Shown here: positions 9,317 through 18,082 of the stretch, one piece after another
How the letters are laid out: the number at the start of each line of letters is the position of its first letter
Position numbering within the stretch: position 1 is the stretch's first letter
Origin: Maritimibacter sp.
GTDB lineage: Bacteria > Pseudomonadota > Alphaproteobacteria > Rhodobacterales > Rhodobacteraceae
Assembly: GCA_017792445.1 (NCBI GenBank)
Contig: CP051232.1
Coordinates: 3,074,001-3,138,000 of the forward strand
Direction of reading: 5' to 3'
Length of the DNA stretch: 64,000 nucleotides
Program-made: the position numbers and the translations under genes
Notes under the pieces: generated by a model
Databases searched by the model: none
Seen by the model: the letters and a program-made list of their open reading frames with translations, nothing else
Told to the model about the DNA's origin: nothing

Positions 9317-9739
9317 ATGGTCAAGATTACCAAGGTGAAATCCGGCTCGATCTTCGAAGAGAAGGAAAGCTACTCGCGCATCGTCGCGGTGGACGACTGG
9401 ATCTTCGTGTCGAACACCGCAGGCCGCAACTACAAGACCCGCGAGATGTCGGAAGACGCCGTGGAGCAGGCCAAGCAGTGCTTCAACAACATCGAAGGCG
9501 CGCTGAAGTCCGTGGGCTCGTGCCTCGAGGACGTGGTGCAGTCGAAGATCTTCATCCCCTACGTCGAAGACGCGAAAGCCGTCATGACCTACGTGGGCGA
9601 GCGCCTGAAGGGCATCGACCCGCAGCGCACCGTCACCTGCTCGCCGCTTGGCGCGCCGGACTTCAAGGTCGAGATCGAAGTGACCGCCTATCGCGGCGCC
9701 TCGAAAGGCGACGTCGAGCACATCACCATCCAGCTGTGA
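9317..9739 (+). CDS. RidA family (YjgF/YER057c/UK114) protein
   Basis: A 140-residue protein of the RidA superfamily, trimeric enzymes that hydrolyse reactive enamines/imines to ketones and ammonia. The conserved Arg is in DPQRTVTC (Arg104) and the C-terminal Glu in FKVEIEV. Its placement after an FAD amine oxidase-like gene fits removal of an imine formed in the same pathway. The start follows an AAGGAA at 9303-9308. It may be co-transcribed with hyuB despite the intervening hairpin. Confidence 0.85.
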   Translation: MVKITKVKSGSIFEEKESYSRIVAVDDWIFVSNTAGRNYKTREMSEDAVEQAKQCFNNIEGALKSVGSCLEDVVQSKIFIPYVEDAKAVMTYVGERLKGIDPQRTVTCSPLGAPDFKVEIEVTAYRGASKGDVEHITIQL

Positions 9740-9745
9740 GTGCTC

Positions 9746-9786
9746 CCGCCGCCGCCCGGACCTCTCCCGCGGGCGGCGGCGGTTTT
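9746..9786 (+). terminator. Rho-independent terminator of the catabolic operon
   Basis: A 12-bp perfect stem (9746-9757 with 9771-9782) made of CCG repeats is followed immediately by TTTT. It lies 7 bp after the RidA stop codon. Confidence 0.8.
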
Positions 9787-9826
9787 CCAGCGGCACGGAT
9801 GCCGCGCGATTGCGTCGGGTGCCGCA

Positions 9827-9887
9827 GGGGGCTCTGCCCCCGCCGCGCGCTGCGCGGCTCCCCCGAGGTATTTGGAAAGAGAAGAAG
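9827..9887. repeat. Intergenic repeat, copy 1 (twin hairpin plus GGTATTTGGAAAGAGAAGAA)
   Basis: Two short hairpins (GGGGGC/GCCCCC at 9827-9841 and GCCGCGC/GCGCGGC at 9842-9858) are followed by CCCCCGAGGTATTTGGAAAG and AGAAGAA. The tail is nearly identical to the one at 55462-55488 and related to 52519-52540. Copy 1 ends 9 bp from the mrpG stop, so on the minus strand it could form the 3' end of the mrp transcript. I recall similar sequences at gene ends in Rhodobacteraceae genomes. Confidence 0.65.
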
Positions 9888-9896
9888 GGCGCCGGA

Positions 9897-10295
9897 TCAG
9901 GCGCGGCCTTCGTCCAGGGCTTCCTTCGCCTCTTCGATCAGCGGCGGGTCGTTGTAGATCGCCCAGCCGTGTTCGGTCAGCGGTTCGGGCAGGTCCTTTT
10001 CCGCCACGTTCTGCGCGAGATAGGCCTTGGCGATGAAGTTGGCCGACACCGGTGCGGTGAGGAACAGGAACAGGGTGATCAGCAGTTCGTGGAACGTGAT
10101 CTGCCCGCCATCGGCCCAGTGATAGACCATCGACGCGATCAGCACGCCACCGACGCCCAGCGTGGTGGCCTTGGTGGGCGCGTGCAGGCGTTGCATGGTG
10201 TCGCGCAGCTTGATCAGGCCGAACGAGCCAACCAGCCCGAACACCCCCGCGATGACGAGGAAGGCGGAGACGGCGATTTCGAGTGCGATGTGCAT
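9897..10295 (-). CDS. mrpG: Na+/H+ antiporter subunit G
   Basis: A 132-residue membrane subunit of the Mrp multisubunit cation/proton antiporter, with three hydrophobic helices in the first 95 residues. The family-typical segment LRDTMQRLHAPTKATTLG lies near residue 31-48. The hydrophilic C-terminus of about 35 residues is acidic. It is the last gene of the mrpAB-C-D-E-F-G operon, 11 bp after mrpF. Confidence 0.9.
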   Translation of the reverse strand: MHIALEIAVSAFLVIAGVFGLVGSFGLIKLRDTMQRLHAPTKATTLGVGGVLIASMVYHWADGGQITFHELLITLFLFLTAPVSANFIAKAYLAQNVAEKDLPEPLTEHGWAIYNDPPLIEEAKEALDEGRA

Positions 10296-10306
10296 GTGCT
10301 GTCCCC

Positions 10307-10576
10307 TTACTCGATGATGTCGCCGCGCAGGACGAAGCGGCAGTAGGCGACGGTGGAGACGAAGCCGACCATCGCGATCAGCATCGACGCCTCGAAATAG
10401 ACCGCAGTCCCGCGCCAGATGCCGTACAGCACCATCAGGGCGATGGCGTTGATCACCATGGTGTCGAGCGCAAGGATCCGGTCCGCCGAGTCCGGCCCGG
10501 TCACGATGCGCCAGAGGTTCAGAAGCAGGGCAAGGCCGAAGCAGCCGAAGGCGAAGAACAGGGCGTAGGTGATCAT
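10307..10576 (-). CDS. mrpF: Na+/H+ antiporter subunit F
   Basis: An 89-residue protein with three membrane helices. The GPDSADRILALDTM motif (residues about 27-40) is diagnostic of MrpF/MnhF; its conserved Asp is thought to matter for ion passage. The ATG overlaps the end of mrpE by four bases. Confidence 0.92.
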   Translation of the reverse strand: MITYALFFAFGCFGLALLLNLWRIVTGPDSADRILALDTMVINAIALMVLYGIWRGTAVYFEASMLIAMVGFVSTVAYCRFVLRGDIIE

Positions 10577-11067
10577 GGGAAAATCTCCTTCAGGCGGCGT
10601 TCGTAGCGGTGCTTGATCTCGTCGCGGGTGCCCTCGGGGTCGTCCGTGTGCAGGCAGTGGACGAGGATGTTCGACCCGTCCGCCGCCAGCACGGCCGACA
10701 CGGTGCCGGGTGTCATCGTGATGGTGCCCGCGAGCACGGTGATCGCCTCGGGCGAGGTGAGGTCAAGCGGCACGCAGACCCAGCGCGAGCGGATGTTCTC
10801 GTTGCGCTTGAACAGGATGATCGAGGCGACGACGACATTGGCGACGACGATGTCCCACAGCACGACCAGACCGTATTCGATCACCTTCAGGGGCCGCCTG
10901 ATCTTGGGGCGGTTGGGCCAGTAGGGAGCGGTCAGGACGGGTACGATGATGCCGATCACGGTGCCGAGGATCAGGTTGCCCAGCGTGACCTTGTTGACCA
11001 GCATCAGCCAGACGATCACCAGCGCGAGGCTGACCAGCGGGTGCGGGAAGATCCGTTTCAGAAGCAT
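10573..11067 (-). CDS. mrpE: Na+/H+ antiporter subunit E
   Basis: A 164-residue MrpE protein with two N-terminal membrane helices followed by a cytoplasmic domain. The conserved block TITMTPGTVSAVL is near residue 117-129, then the HCLHTDDP segment. Its start shares one base with the mrpD stop, indicating translational coupling. Confidence 0.92.
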   Translation of the reverse strand: MLLKRIFPHPLVSLALVIVWLMLVNKVTLGNLILGTVIGIIVPVLTAPYWPNRPKIRRPLKVIEYGLVVLWDIVVANVVVASIILFKRNENIRSRWVCVPLDLTSPEAITVLAGTITMTPGTVSAVLAADGSNILVHCLHTDDPEGTRDEIKHRYERRLKEIFP

Positions 11068-12692
11068 CAGTGGCTCTCCCCTTCGGCGGTGTCGGCCTCG
11101 GTGTCGGCCTCTGCGTCATAGCCGGCGTCCTCGTCATGGTCGGACAGGTCCTTGGTCTCGCCCTGGTTCACCAGCACCTGCTCGATATAGGGCGTGGGGT
11201 CGTGCAACTCGTCCACCGTGGCCTCGAGATAGCGCGAGACGGGACCGGCGAAGATCGTCAGCGCCGCCAGCAGGCCAAGCGCCGCGAAGGTCGGGAACAG
11301 GGCGGCGGGGCCGGAGGGCGTGATGTCGGCGGGCAGGGCGTCGTGCGCTTCGGCGGGTTTTACCTCGGCGGCGGTGGATTTCCAGAACAGCAGGCTGCCC
11401 GCGCGCGCGAAGCCCACGATGGTCAGCAGCGAGCCGCCCAGAACCGCGACCCAGGCCCAGACCATGTGCGGGTGGGTGGCGAGCGCGTCCAGCACCAGCA
11501 GCTTGCCGAGGAAGCCCGACAGCGGGGGCATCCCGGCCATGCCGATGGCGGCGGCGAAGAACAGCGCCGCGAACAGGCCATTCTGGACCGTGGGCGGCGC
11601 GGCCTTCAACAGGTCGCCCGAATTGCGGTGGGTGATCACGAGGTCCGCCAGCAGGAACAGCGCCGCCGCCGCGAAGGTCGAATGCAGCAGGTAGTACAGC
11701 GCGGCCAGCCCCGCCTCGGGGGTGAAGGCCGAGATCGCCAGCATCAGCGTGCCCATCGAGCCCAGCACCGAGAACGAGATCAGCTGCATCAGCCGCTTCG
11801 CGCCCAGCACGCCGAAGGCGCCGATGAAGGTGGTGATCACCGCCGCCGGGAACAGCCAGTCGCCCGGCAGCCCGTCAAGCGCCGGGGTGTCCGGCCCGAA
11901 GACGACCGTGTGGATGCGGATGATCGAGTAGGCGCCGACCTTGGTCATGATCGCGAACAGCGCGGCAACCGGGGCGGGGGCGTTCGCGTAGGTTCCGGGC
12001 AGCCAGAACTGCACCGGGAACAGCGCCGCCTTGATCGCGAAGACGATCATCAGAAGCATCGCCGCGACACGGATCAGGCCCGCGTCCTCGGGCGGGATCT
12101 CTTGCACCTTCACCGCAAGGTCCGCGATGTTCAGCGTGCCGGTCACGGCATACAGCGTGCCAAGCGCGAACAGGAACAGCGTCGAGCCCGCGAGGTTCAT
12201 CACCACGTATTGCAGCCCGGCCTGAAGCCGCTTCTTGCCGCCCGAGTGGATCATCATGCCGTAAGAGGCGATCAGCAGGGCTTCGAAGAACACGAACAGG
12301 TTGAAGGCGTCGCCGGTCAGAAAGGCGCCGTTGATGCCCATGAGCTGGAACTGGAACAATGCGTGGAAGTGCCAGCCCCGGGCGTCCCAGCCGGTGGCGA
12401 TGGCGTGCATCTGGGTCAGCAGCGCCAGCACCGACGTGACCAGCAGCATCATTGCCGACAGCCGGTCCAGCACCAGCACAATCCCGAAGGGGGCAGGCCA
12501 GTCGCCAAGGCGGTAGACATGCACCGTGCCGTCTGCGGCCAGCAGCACCAGCGCGAAGGAGATCGCGGTCAGAAAGACCGTCGCCGACAGCGAGAAGACG
12601 CGCGACAGCAGCATGTCGTAGCGCATGACATAGGCCACGATGGGCGCGATCATGGCCGGCAGGATGATCGGAGCGATGATCCAGTGGTTCAT
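11067..12692 (-). CDS. mrpD: Na+/H+ antiporter subunit D (NuoM/NuoN-like)
   Basis: A 541-residue antiporter-like subunit related to complex I NuoL/M/N, with about 14 membrane helices. The conserved region containing FAIKAALFPVQFWLPGTYAN near residue 225-245 includes the lysine used in proton translocation in this family, and HSTFAAAALFLLADL lies near 337. It is roughly 40-50 residues longer than typical MrpD because of a hydrophilic, strongly acidic C-terminal tail (many D/E from about residue 510). It overlaps mrpC by four bases. Confidence 0.92.
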   Translation of the reverse strand: MNHWIIAPIILPAMIAPIVAYVMRYDMLLSRVFSLSATVFLTAISFALVLLAADGTVHVYRLGDWPAPFGIVLVLDRLSAMMLLVTSVLALLTQMHAIATGWDARGWHFHALFQFQLMGINGAFLTGDAFNLFVFFEALLIASYGMMIHSGGKKRLQAGLQYVVMNLAGSTLFLFALGTLYAVTGTLNIADLAVKVQEIPPEDAGLIRVAAMLLMIVFAIKAALFPVQFWLPGTYANAPAPVAALFAIMTKVGAYSIIRIHTVVFGPDTPALDGLPGDWLFPAAVITTFIGAFGVLGAKRLMQLISFSVLGSMGTLMLAISAFTPEAGLAALYYLLHSTFAAAALFLLADLVITHRNSGDLLKAAPPTVQNGLFAALFFAAAIGMAGMPPLSGFLGKLLVLDALATHPHMVWAWVAVLGGSLLTIVGFARAGSLLFWKSTAAEVKPAEAHDALPADITPSGPAALFPTFAALGLLAALTIFAGPVSRYLEATVDELHDPTPYIEQVLVNQGETKDLSDHDEDAGYDAEADTEADTAEGESH

Positions 12693-13054
12693 TCGGACTG
12701 CTCCGCGGGCTGGGTCGTCGTGTCGTGGTCGTCGGTCATGTCGATCTTGTCGTCCGCGGATTCGAGGAACGCTCCCAGCGCGACCATCACCAGCACCGCC
12801 GTCATCCCGAACGAGATCACGATGGCCGTCAGCACCAGCGCCTGCGGCAGCGGGTCGGTGTAGGAGGCGTCGCCATAGGGCTGAAGCACGGGCGGCATGT
12901 TCACCGCGATGCGCCCGGTCGAGAACAGGAACACGTTCACCGCGTAGGACAGGAACGAGATCCCGAGGATCACCGGAAACGCCCGCAGGCGAAGGATGAG
13001 GTAGACACCGGCGGCGGTCAGGACTCCGACCGCGCTTGCAACGAGGATTTCCAT
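12689..13054 (-). CDS. mrpC: Na+/H+ antiporter subunit C (NuoK-like)
   Basis: A 121-residue NuoK homologue with three membrane helices. The start MEILVASAVGVLTAAGVYL (ATG at 13052-13054) matches the family; the longer upstream frame overlaps mrpAB and is rejected. The conserved DPLPQALVLTAIVISFGM segment is at about residue 66-83. The stop of mrpAB lies one base upstream of this start. Confidence 0.92.
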   Translation of the reverse strand: MEILVASAVGVLTAAGVYLILRLRAFPVILGISFLSYAVNVFLFSTGRIAVNMPPVLQPYGDASYTDPLPQALVLTAIVISFGMTAVLVMVALGAFLESADDKIDMTDDHDTTTQPAEQSE

Positions 13055-13055
13055 G

Positions 13056-15935
13056 TCAGCGCTCCTCTTTCGCGTCGGGGGTGGTGTCGTCGTCGCCCAG
13101 AATGGCCTGTGACGGGTCATAGTCCATCGGCTCGACGTTGACCGTCTCGCCCGCGTAGCGCGCGATGCGCGACAGCGAGTAGAGCATCAGCATCACCGCG
13201 CCCAGCACGCACAGGAACACGCCAAGGTCGAACAGCATGGCGGTGGCCAGTTCGAACTCTTCGATCGGGGGCAGGTGGACATAGCCGAAGGCGCTGGTCA
13301 GGAAGGGCTTGCCCGCCAGCCAAGCGCCCATGCCGGTCAGACCGGCGATCACGACGCCCGAGCCGATCATGGAATGGTACTCGATCCGCTGACGGTTCTG
13401 GGTCCATGCGAAGCCCGAGGCCATGTACTGCATCAACAAGGCGATCGAGGCGACAAGGCCCGCGACGAAGCCGCCGCCGGGCTGGTTGTGGCCGCGCAGG
13501 AAGATGAAGATCGCGACCACGACGGCGATGGGCATCATGACGCGGGTGGCGATCACCATCATCAGCGGGTGCCGGTCGCGCGACCGGTCCTGGCTGAAGT
13601 CCATGTTCCGCAGGCGGCGCGAGGCGGGACCGTTCAGCAGCGCCTCCATCAGCGCGTAGATGGTCAGGCCGGCGATGCCCAGCACGATGATCTCGCCGAA
13701 GGTGTCGTAGCCCCGGAAGTCCACGAGGATCACGTTCACCACGTTGGTGCCGCCGCCGCCCTTGTACGAGTTGGCGAGGTGATAATCCGAGATGGTCGAG
13801 AAATCGCGGGTCAGGAAGGCGAAGGTCAGCGCCGCGACGCCGCCGCCGGCACATAGCGCGATGGCGCCGTCGAGCATCCGCTTGCCCATGCCGCTTTCGT
13901 CCGGCGAGTGCTTGGGCAGGAAGTGCAGCGCCAGAAGCAGCAGCAGGATCGTGACCGTCTCGACCGTGATCTGCGTCAGGGCGAGGTCGGGCGCGGACAT
14001 GTAGACGAAGCCGGTCGAGATCGCGAGACCGACGATGCTGATCAGCACCAGCGCGCGGAAGCGGTGGCGGTGCATGACGACGACATAGGCGGTGGCGCAG
14101 ATCAGAAGGAACCAGCCCACGGCCAGCACCGGCGGCACCGGAAGGATCTCGCGGGTGGCCGGGGCCATGCCGCCGCCGCGCCATGCGAGATAGCCCAAAA
14201 GCACGGTCGAGGCCGCGAAGATCGCAAGATAGCGGCTGATCGCGCCGTTGTGGGTCGCGTCGGTAAAACGGCGGGTGGCCGTCACGCAGGCGGCGACGAA
14301 GGCGTCGAAGATCGCCTTGGCCTCGGGGCGCGGGCTGGCGATCCACAGCCGGTCGAGCGGGCGGTGCATCGCCAGCAGAACCGCGCCTCCGGCGACGGCG
14401 ATGATCGACATGAACAGCGCGGGCGTGATGCCGTGCCACAGCTTGAGGTGGACGTCGGGCAGGTCTCCGCCCGTGACGGCCCCGGCGGCAAGCATCACCA
14501 TCGGTTCGGCGACCCACGGCAGAACGCCGATCACCACGACCAGCACCACCAGAAGCGCGGGCGAGGCCCACATGCCAACGGGCGGATCGTGCGGCTTGTG
14601 CGGATAGTCTTCGCGGACCGGGCCGCCGAAGACGTGGAAGATGAAGCGCAGCGAATAGGCCACCGACAGCAGCGCGCCGAAGGTTGCAAGCCCCGGCACG
14701 ATCCAGTCGTTGCCCAGCCAGTAGGTGTGCGAGGCTTCCTCGAGCATCATCTCTTTCGACAGGAAGCCGTTGAACAGCGGGATGCCCGCCATCGACAGCG
14801 CGGCGACGGTGCCGATCAGGGCGGTCACCGGCATCAGCTTCGCCAGCCCGCCCAGCCGCTTGATGTCGCGGGTGTGGGCCTCGTGGTCGACGATGCCGGC
14901 GGTCATGAACAGCGCGGCCTTGAAGGTCAGGTGGTTGATGATGTGGAACACGGCGGCGATGGCGGCCATCGGCGTTCCGAATCCCAGCAGCATCGTCAGC
15001 AGGCCAAGGTGCGACACCGTGGAGAAGGCCAGCAGCGCCTTCAGGTCGTCCTTGAACAGCGCGATCAGCGCGCCGATCACCATGGTGATCAGGCCGACCG
15101 AGGCGACGATGTAGAACCACGCGTCGGTGCCCGCCAGAGCGGGCCACATGCGGGCCATCAGGAAGACGCCCGCCTTCACCATCGTGGCCGAATGCAGGTA
15201 GGCCGACACCGGCGTCGGAGCGGCCATCGCGTGCGGCAGCCAGAAGTGGAACGGGAACTGCGCCGACTTGGTGAACGCGCCCAGCAGGATCAGGATCAAA
15301 GCGGGCATGTACCAGTCCGACGCCTTGATCAGGTCTCCGGCGGCAAGGATGTCGGTCAGGTTGTAGCTGCCCACGATGTTGCCGAGGATCAGCATCCCGC
15401 CGATCATCGCCAGCCCGCCCGCGCCTGTCACGGTCAGCGCCATGCGTGCGCCCTGTCGGCCTTCGGGAAGGTGCTTCCAGTAGCCGATCAGCAGGAAGGA
15501 CGACAGAGAGGTCAGTTCCCAGAAGATCAGCAAAAGCAGGATGTTGTCAGATACGACGATGCCCAGCATCGCGCCCTGAAACAGCAGGAGATAGGTATAG
15601 AACTGTCCCATCGGGTCGTCGCCCGACAGGTAGAACCGGGCGTAAAGGATGATCAGCAGCCCGACGCCAAGGATCATCGCGGCGAACAGCAGCCCCAGCC
15701 CGTCTAGGAAGAAGGACGCCGACAGCCCAAGTGCGGGCAGCCACTCGATCTGCGCCTGCACGACCTCGCCACGGAACACGGCGGGGGCCATAAGCCCAAG
15801 GAACACCAGCGCAAGGATCGTCGGAACCGCGGTGAATGTCGCACAGGCGTTGCGGCCCGCGCGGATCATCAGCCCCGGGACCAGCGCCCCGAGAAAGGGC
15901 AGGATCGCCATGATCGGAAGCAATGCACTGTCCAT
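13056..15935 (-). CDS. mrpA: Fused Na+/H+ antiporter subunits A and B
   Basis: A 959-residue protein combining MrpA (NuoL-like antiporter core plus C-terminal extension, about residues 1-790) with an MrpB domain (about 800-940, including RGHNQPGGGFVAGLVAS). I chose the ATG at 15933-15935 (MDSALLPIMAILPFLG); upstream residues are not family-like. Key antiporter stretches such as FPFHFWLPHAMAAPTPVSAY near residue 225-245 are intact. The A-B fusion defines six-gene (group 2) Mrp operons common in alphaproteobacteria. The complex exports Na+ (or K+) for H+ and supports pH and salt homeostasis. Confidence 0.93.
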   Translation of the reverse strand: MDSALLPIMAILPFLGALVPGLMIRAGRNACATFTAVPTILALVFLGLMAPAVFRGEVVQAQIEWLPALGLSASFFLDGLGLLFAAMILGVGLLIILYARFYLSGDDPMGQFYTYLLLFQGAMLGIVVSDNILLLLIFWELTSLSSFLLIGYWKHLPEGRQGARMALTVTGAGGLAMIGGMLILGNIVGSYNLTDILAAGDLIKASDWYMPALILILLGAFTKSAQFPFHFWLPHAMAAPTPVSAYLHSATMVKAGVFLMARMWPALAGTDAWFYIVASVGLITMVIGALIALFKDDLKALLAFSTVSHLGLLTMLLGFGTPMAAIAAVFHIINHLTFKAALFMTAGIVDHEAHTRDIKRLGGLAKLMPVTALIGTVAALSMAGIPLFNGFLSKEMMLEEASHTYWLGNDWIVPGLATFGALLSVAYSLRFIFHVFGGPVREDYPHKPHDPPVGMWASPALLVVLVVVIGVLPWVAEPMVMLAAGAVTGGDLPDVHLKLWHGITPALFMSIIAVAGGAVLLAMHRPLDRLWIASPRPEAKAIFDAFVAACVTATRRFTDATHNGAISRYLAIFAASTVLLGYLAWRGGGMAPATREILPVPPVLAVGWFLLICATAYVVVMHRHRFRALVLISIVGLAISTGFVYMSAPDLALTQITVETVTILLLLLALHFLPKHSPDESGMGKRMLDGAIALCAGGGVAALTFAFLTRDFSTISDYHLANSYKGGGGTNVVNVILVDFRGYDTFGEIIVLGIAGLTIYALMEALLNGPASRRLRNMDFSQDRSRDRHPLMMVIATRVMMPIAVVVAIFIFLRGHNQPGGGFVAGLVASIALLMQYMASGFAWTQNRQRIEYHSMIGSGVVIAGLTGMGAWLAGKPFLTSAFGYVHLPPIEEFELATAMLFDLGVFLCVLGAVMLMLYSLSRIARYAGETVNVEPMDYDPSQAILGDDDTTPDAKEER

Positions 15936-16123
15936 GCGCGTGAAGGTCCCCTCTGTCTTTTTATCTCCGTCGCGGATTGTGTGCCCGCGATCCCCCCGAA
16001 TGCGCGCCAACGCCCCGGAGACATATCGTTTTTATCAGCACGAATCCGAGAGTCAGGCCCTTTTCGGTCCAGATAACGCGGATGTTGGGTGACGCAACGT
16101 ATTTGCCGCTTGCCAAGCGCGGT

Positions 16124-18082
16124 TCAGACCTCTGGCGCGCCCTTCGCGGCACCGGACAGTTGCGCCGCGGTCACATCCGCCGATACGCCCCACAGGAAAG
16201 CGGCAAGGATACCCGCCAGACCCGCCGCCACCGTCTGCAGGAAGACCATCCCGAGGATGACGATCACCACCCCGTTCAGGACGCTGCGAAGCAGGTAGAT
16301 GCGCCACAGCCGCCACCACAGGCGGTCGGGGTCGTTGCGGTGCCGCTTGGCGGACAGCGTGACCTCGCGGGTCGCGGTCGTTCCGGCGTTGTCGACCTTG
16401 ACGTTGGCCGTGACGGTGCCTCCGTGCGGCAGCGACAGGACCGGGCTGGTGCCCGACCCGATGGCGATGCCGTCGAGGAACCACTCGGCATGGGACAGGC
16501 TGCCGACGGGCGTGCGAAGCGACCAGACATCGGGATAGTCGGGATAGACGGTTTCGGGCGGAACGATCTCGACCTTGGGCGCGGGGCCATCGGCGGCCAG
16601 CCGGGCCTTGCCGTCATGTTCGGCAATCGCTTTCGCCAGCACGTCTTCGGCGGCGGAGATCGCGGCCTCGATGCCCTCGGCGGTCGCGTCGCCGGTCCGG
16701 TTGTCGGTCGCCAGCGCCAGCCGCAAAAGCGCCGCGTCGACCGCCGCGCTGAAGGCCGGATCGTCGCGCAGCCGCCGTTCGCCCAGCATGCGGCGTCGCA
16801 GGCGTGCGGCGGCGGCCTGCGCCTCGATCAGCGGCAGGCGGCGGCCTATCTTGGCGCGATAGACGGTGCCGAAGAAGACGCCGAAGATCAGCGCCGCAAG
16901 GTGGACGCCCCACCAGACGCGCACCACCAGCCGGACCGGGATGGACACCGCCGCCGCCGAACCGAAGCCGGGCGCGATGTCGAGCGTGCCGTTATAGGTG
17001 CCGAACCCGGCGGGCGCGGCGGCGGCATCCAGCGTGAACACGGCGCTGCCGCCGGGGCCGATCACCTGTGTGTCGGTGGCGAAGGTCAGCGCGCCGGTGC
17101 GTGTGGCGTCGGTGTCCTCGGTCACGCGCACCACATAGTCGGCGGCGGGCAGCGACGCGGGGGCGAGGTTTCCGGTTTCGGTCAGGCTCAGCCCGCCGAA
17201 ACGCGGTGCTTCGATCTCGCCGCCCAGCAGGCTGGCGGCGCGGTCGACCGTCAGAACCAGAGCCGCCGGAGCGCGCAGGGTGGCGGCGGGGCGGGTCACC
17301 TGCAAACCCAGCGACTGACAGTCAAGCGGCGTGTCGCCCGCCTGCGCCGGGCAGGGACCGGTTCCGGTCAGCCGGGCCTGCACCGTCATCGTGTAGGTGC
17401 CGGGAGAAAGGGTGCCTATGCCGGTGGGCGTCAGGCGCAACGCGGGGCCATCGACGAAATCGAGCGCGAAGGCGTCGGCGGCGCGTGTGCCGTCGGACAG
17501 GGTGCCGGTCAGCGTGTAGTCGAGCCGCGCAGGATCGACGCCATCCGCCGGGAACAGGTCGAAGAGAACCGGCAGCGCCGTGCCGTCCGGGGCGAAACCG
17601 ATCCGCCGCGCGCCGTCCGCCACGCCGCTGAGCAGCGCGTTGCCCCGCGTGGGCTCTGGCATCGGCACCGTGAGCGAGAAGGTCATGACGGCGCAGTCCG
17701 TCTCGCAAACCGCCGGGAAGGGCGGTCCGGTCGCGTCGCTGCCGCAAATGTCGGTCTCGTCCGGATCGGCGGACCAGACCGCCAGCTTCAGCGACAGGAC
17801 GCCCGCCGGAAACCGCAGCCCGCCTGGCGACAGGCGCAGGCGCCAGGACCGGCTGTCGGTCGGCTCTTCGAGGCATGCGCCGAAACGGCCCGGGTCGATC
17901 TCGGCCCCGTCGAGGGTGGCGTGGATCACGTCGACGCGGGTGCCATCCACGGTGTCGAGGAACACCGGAAACGTCGCGGGCCCGAGTTGCGCGGCGGGAA
18001 GCCGCGCCTCTGGCCCGCCGACGAACTCCAGCGCCTGCGCCGGGATGGCGCACAGCAGGAGAAGGGCCAGCCACCGTATCAT
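16124..18082 (-). CDS. Membrane-anchored protein with Ig-like segments, end of the caspase/astacin operon
   Basis: A 652-residue protein of unknown function. A signal peptide (MIRWLALLLLCAIPAQA) is followed by about 360 residues of beta-rich extracytoplasmic sequence with repeated Ig-like patterns and several Cys. A membrane helix lies at about 388-408 (WWGVHLAALIFGVFFGTVY), followed by an Arg/Ala-rich, probably coiled-coil stretch. A second beta domain (about 500-580, with AEWFLDGIAIGSGTSPVLSL) precedes a C-terminal hydrophobic region at about 595-630. The gene overlaps its upstream neighbour by four bases (ATGA). It is likely the membrane component of the system encoded with the two proteases. 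Confidence 0.6.
   Translation of the reverse strand: MIRWLALLLLCAIPAQALEFVGGPEARLPAAQLGPATFPVFLDTVDGTRVDVIHATLDGAEIDPGRFGACLEEPTDSRSWRLRLSPGGLRFPAGVLSLKLAVWSADPDETDICGSDATGPPFPAVCETDCAVMTFSLTVPMPEPTRGNALLSGVADGARRIGFAPDGTALPVLFDLFPADGVDPARLDYTLTGTLSDGTRAADAFALDFVDGPALRLTPTGIGTLSPGTYTMTVQARLTGTGPCPAQAGDTPLDCQSLGLQVTRPAATLRAPAALVLTVDRAASLLGGEIEAPRFGGLSLTETGNLAPASLPAADYVVRVTEDTDATRTGALTFATDTQVIGPGGSAVFTLDAAAAPAGFGTYNGTLDIAPGFGSAAAVSIPVRLVVRVWWGVHLAALIFGVFFGTVYRAKIGRRLPLIEAQAAAARLRRRMLGERRLRDDPAFSAAVDAALLRLALATDNRTGDATAEGIEAAISAAEDVLAKAIAEHDGKARLAADGPAPKVEIVPPETVYPDYPDVWSLRTPVGSLSHAEWFLDGIAIGSGTSPVLSLPHGGTVTANVKVDNAGTTATREVTLSAKRHRNDPDRLWWRLWRIYLLRSVLNGVVIVILGMVFLQTVAAGLAGILAAFLWGVSADVTAAQLSGAAKGAPEV

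Noticed and set aside
9827-9887. Insertion sequence or mobile element at the repeats
   Set aside because: The repeats are under 70 bp, have no terminal inverted repeats or target duplications and no transposase; they look like gene-end elements.
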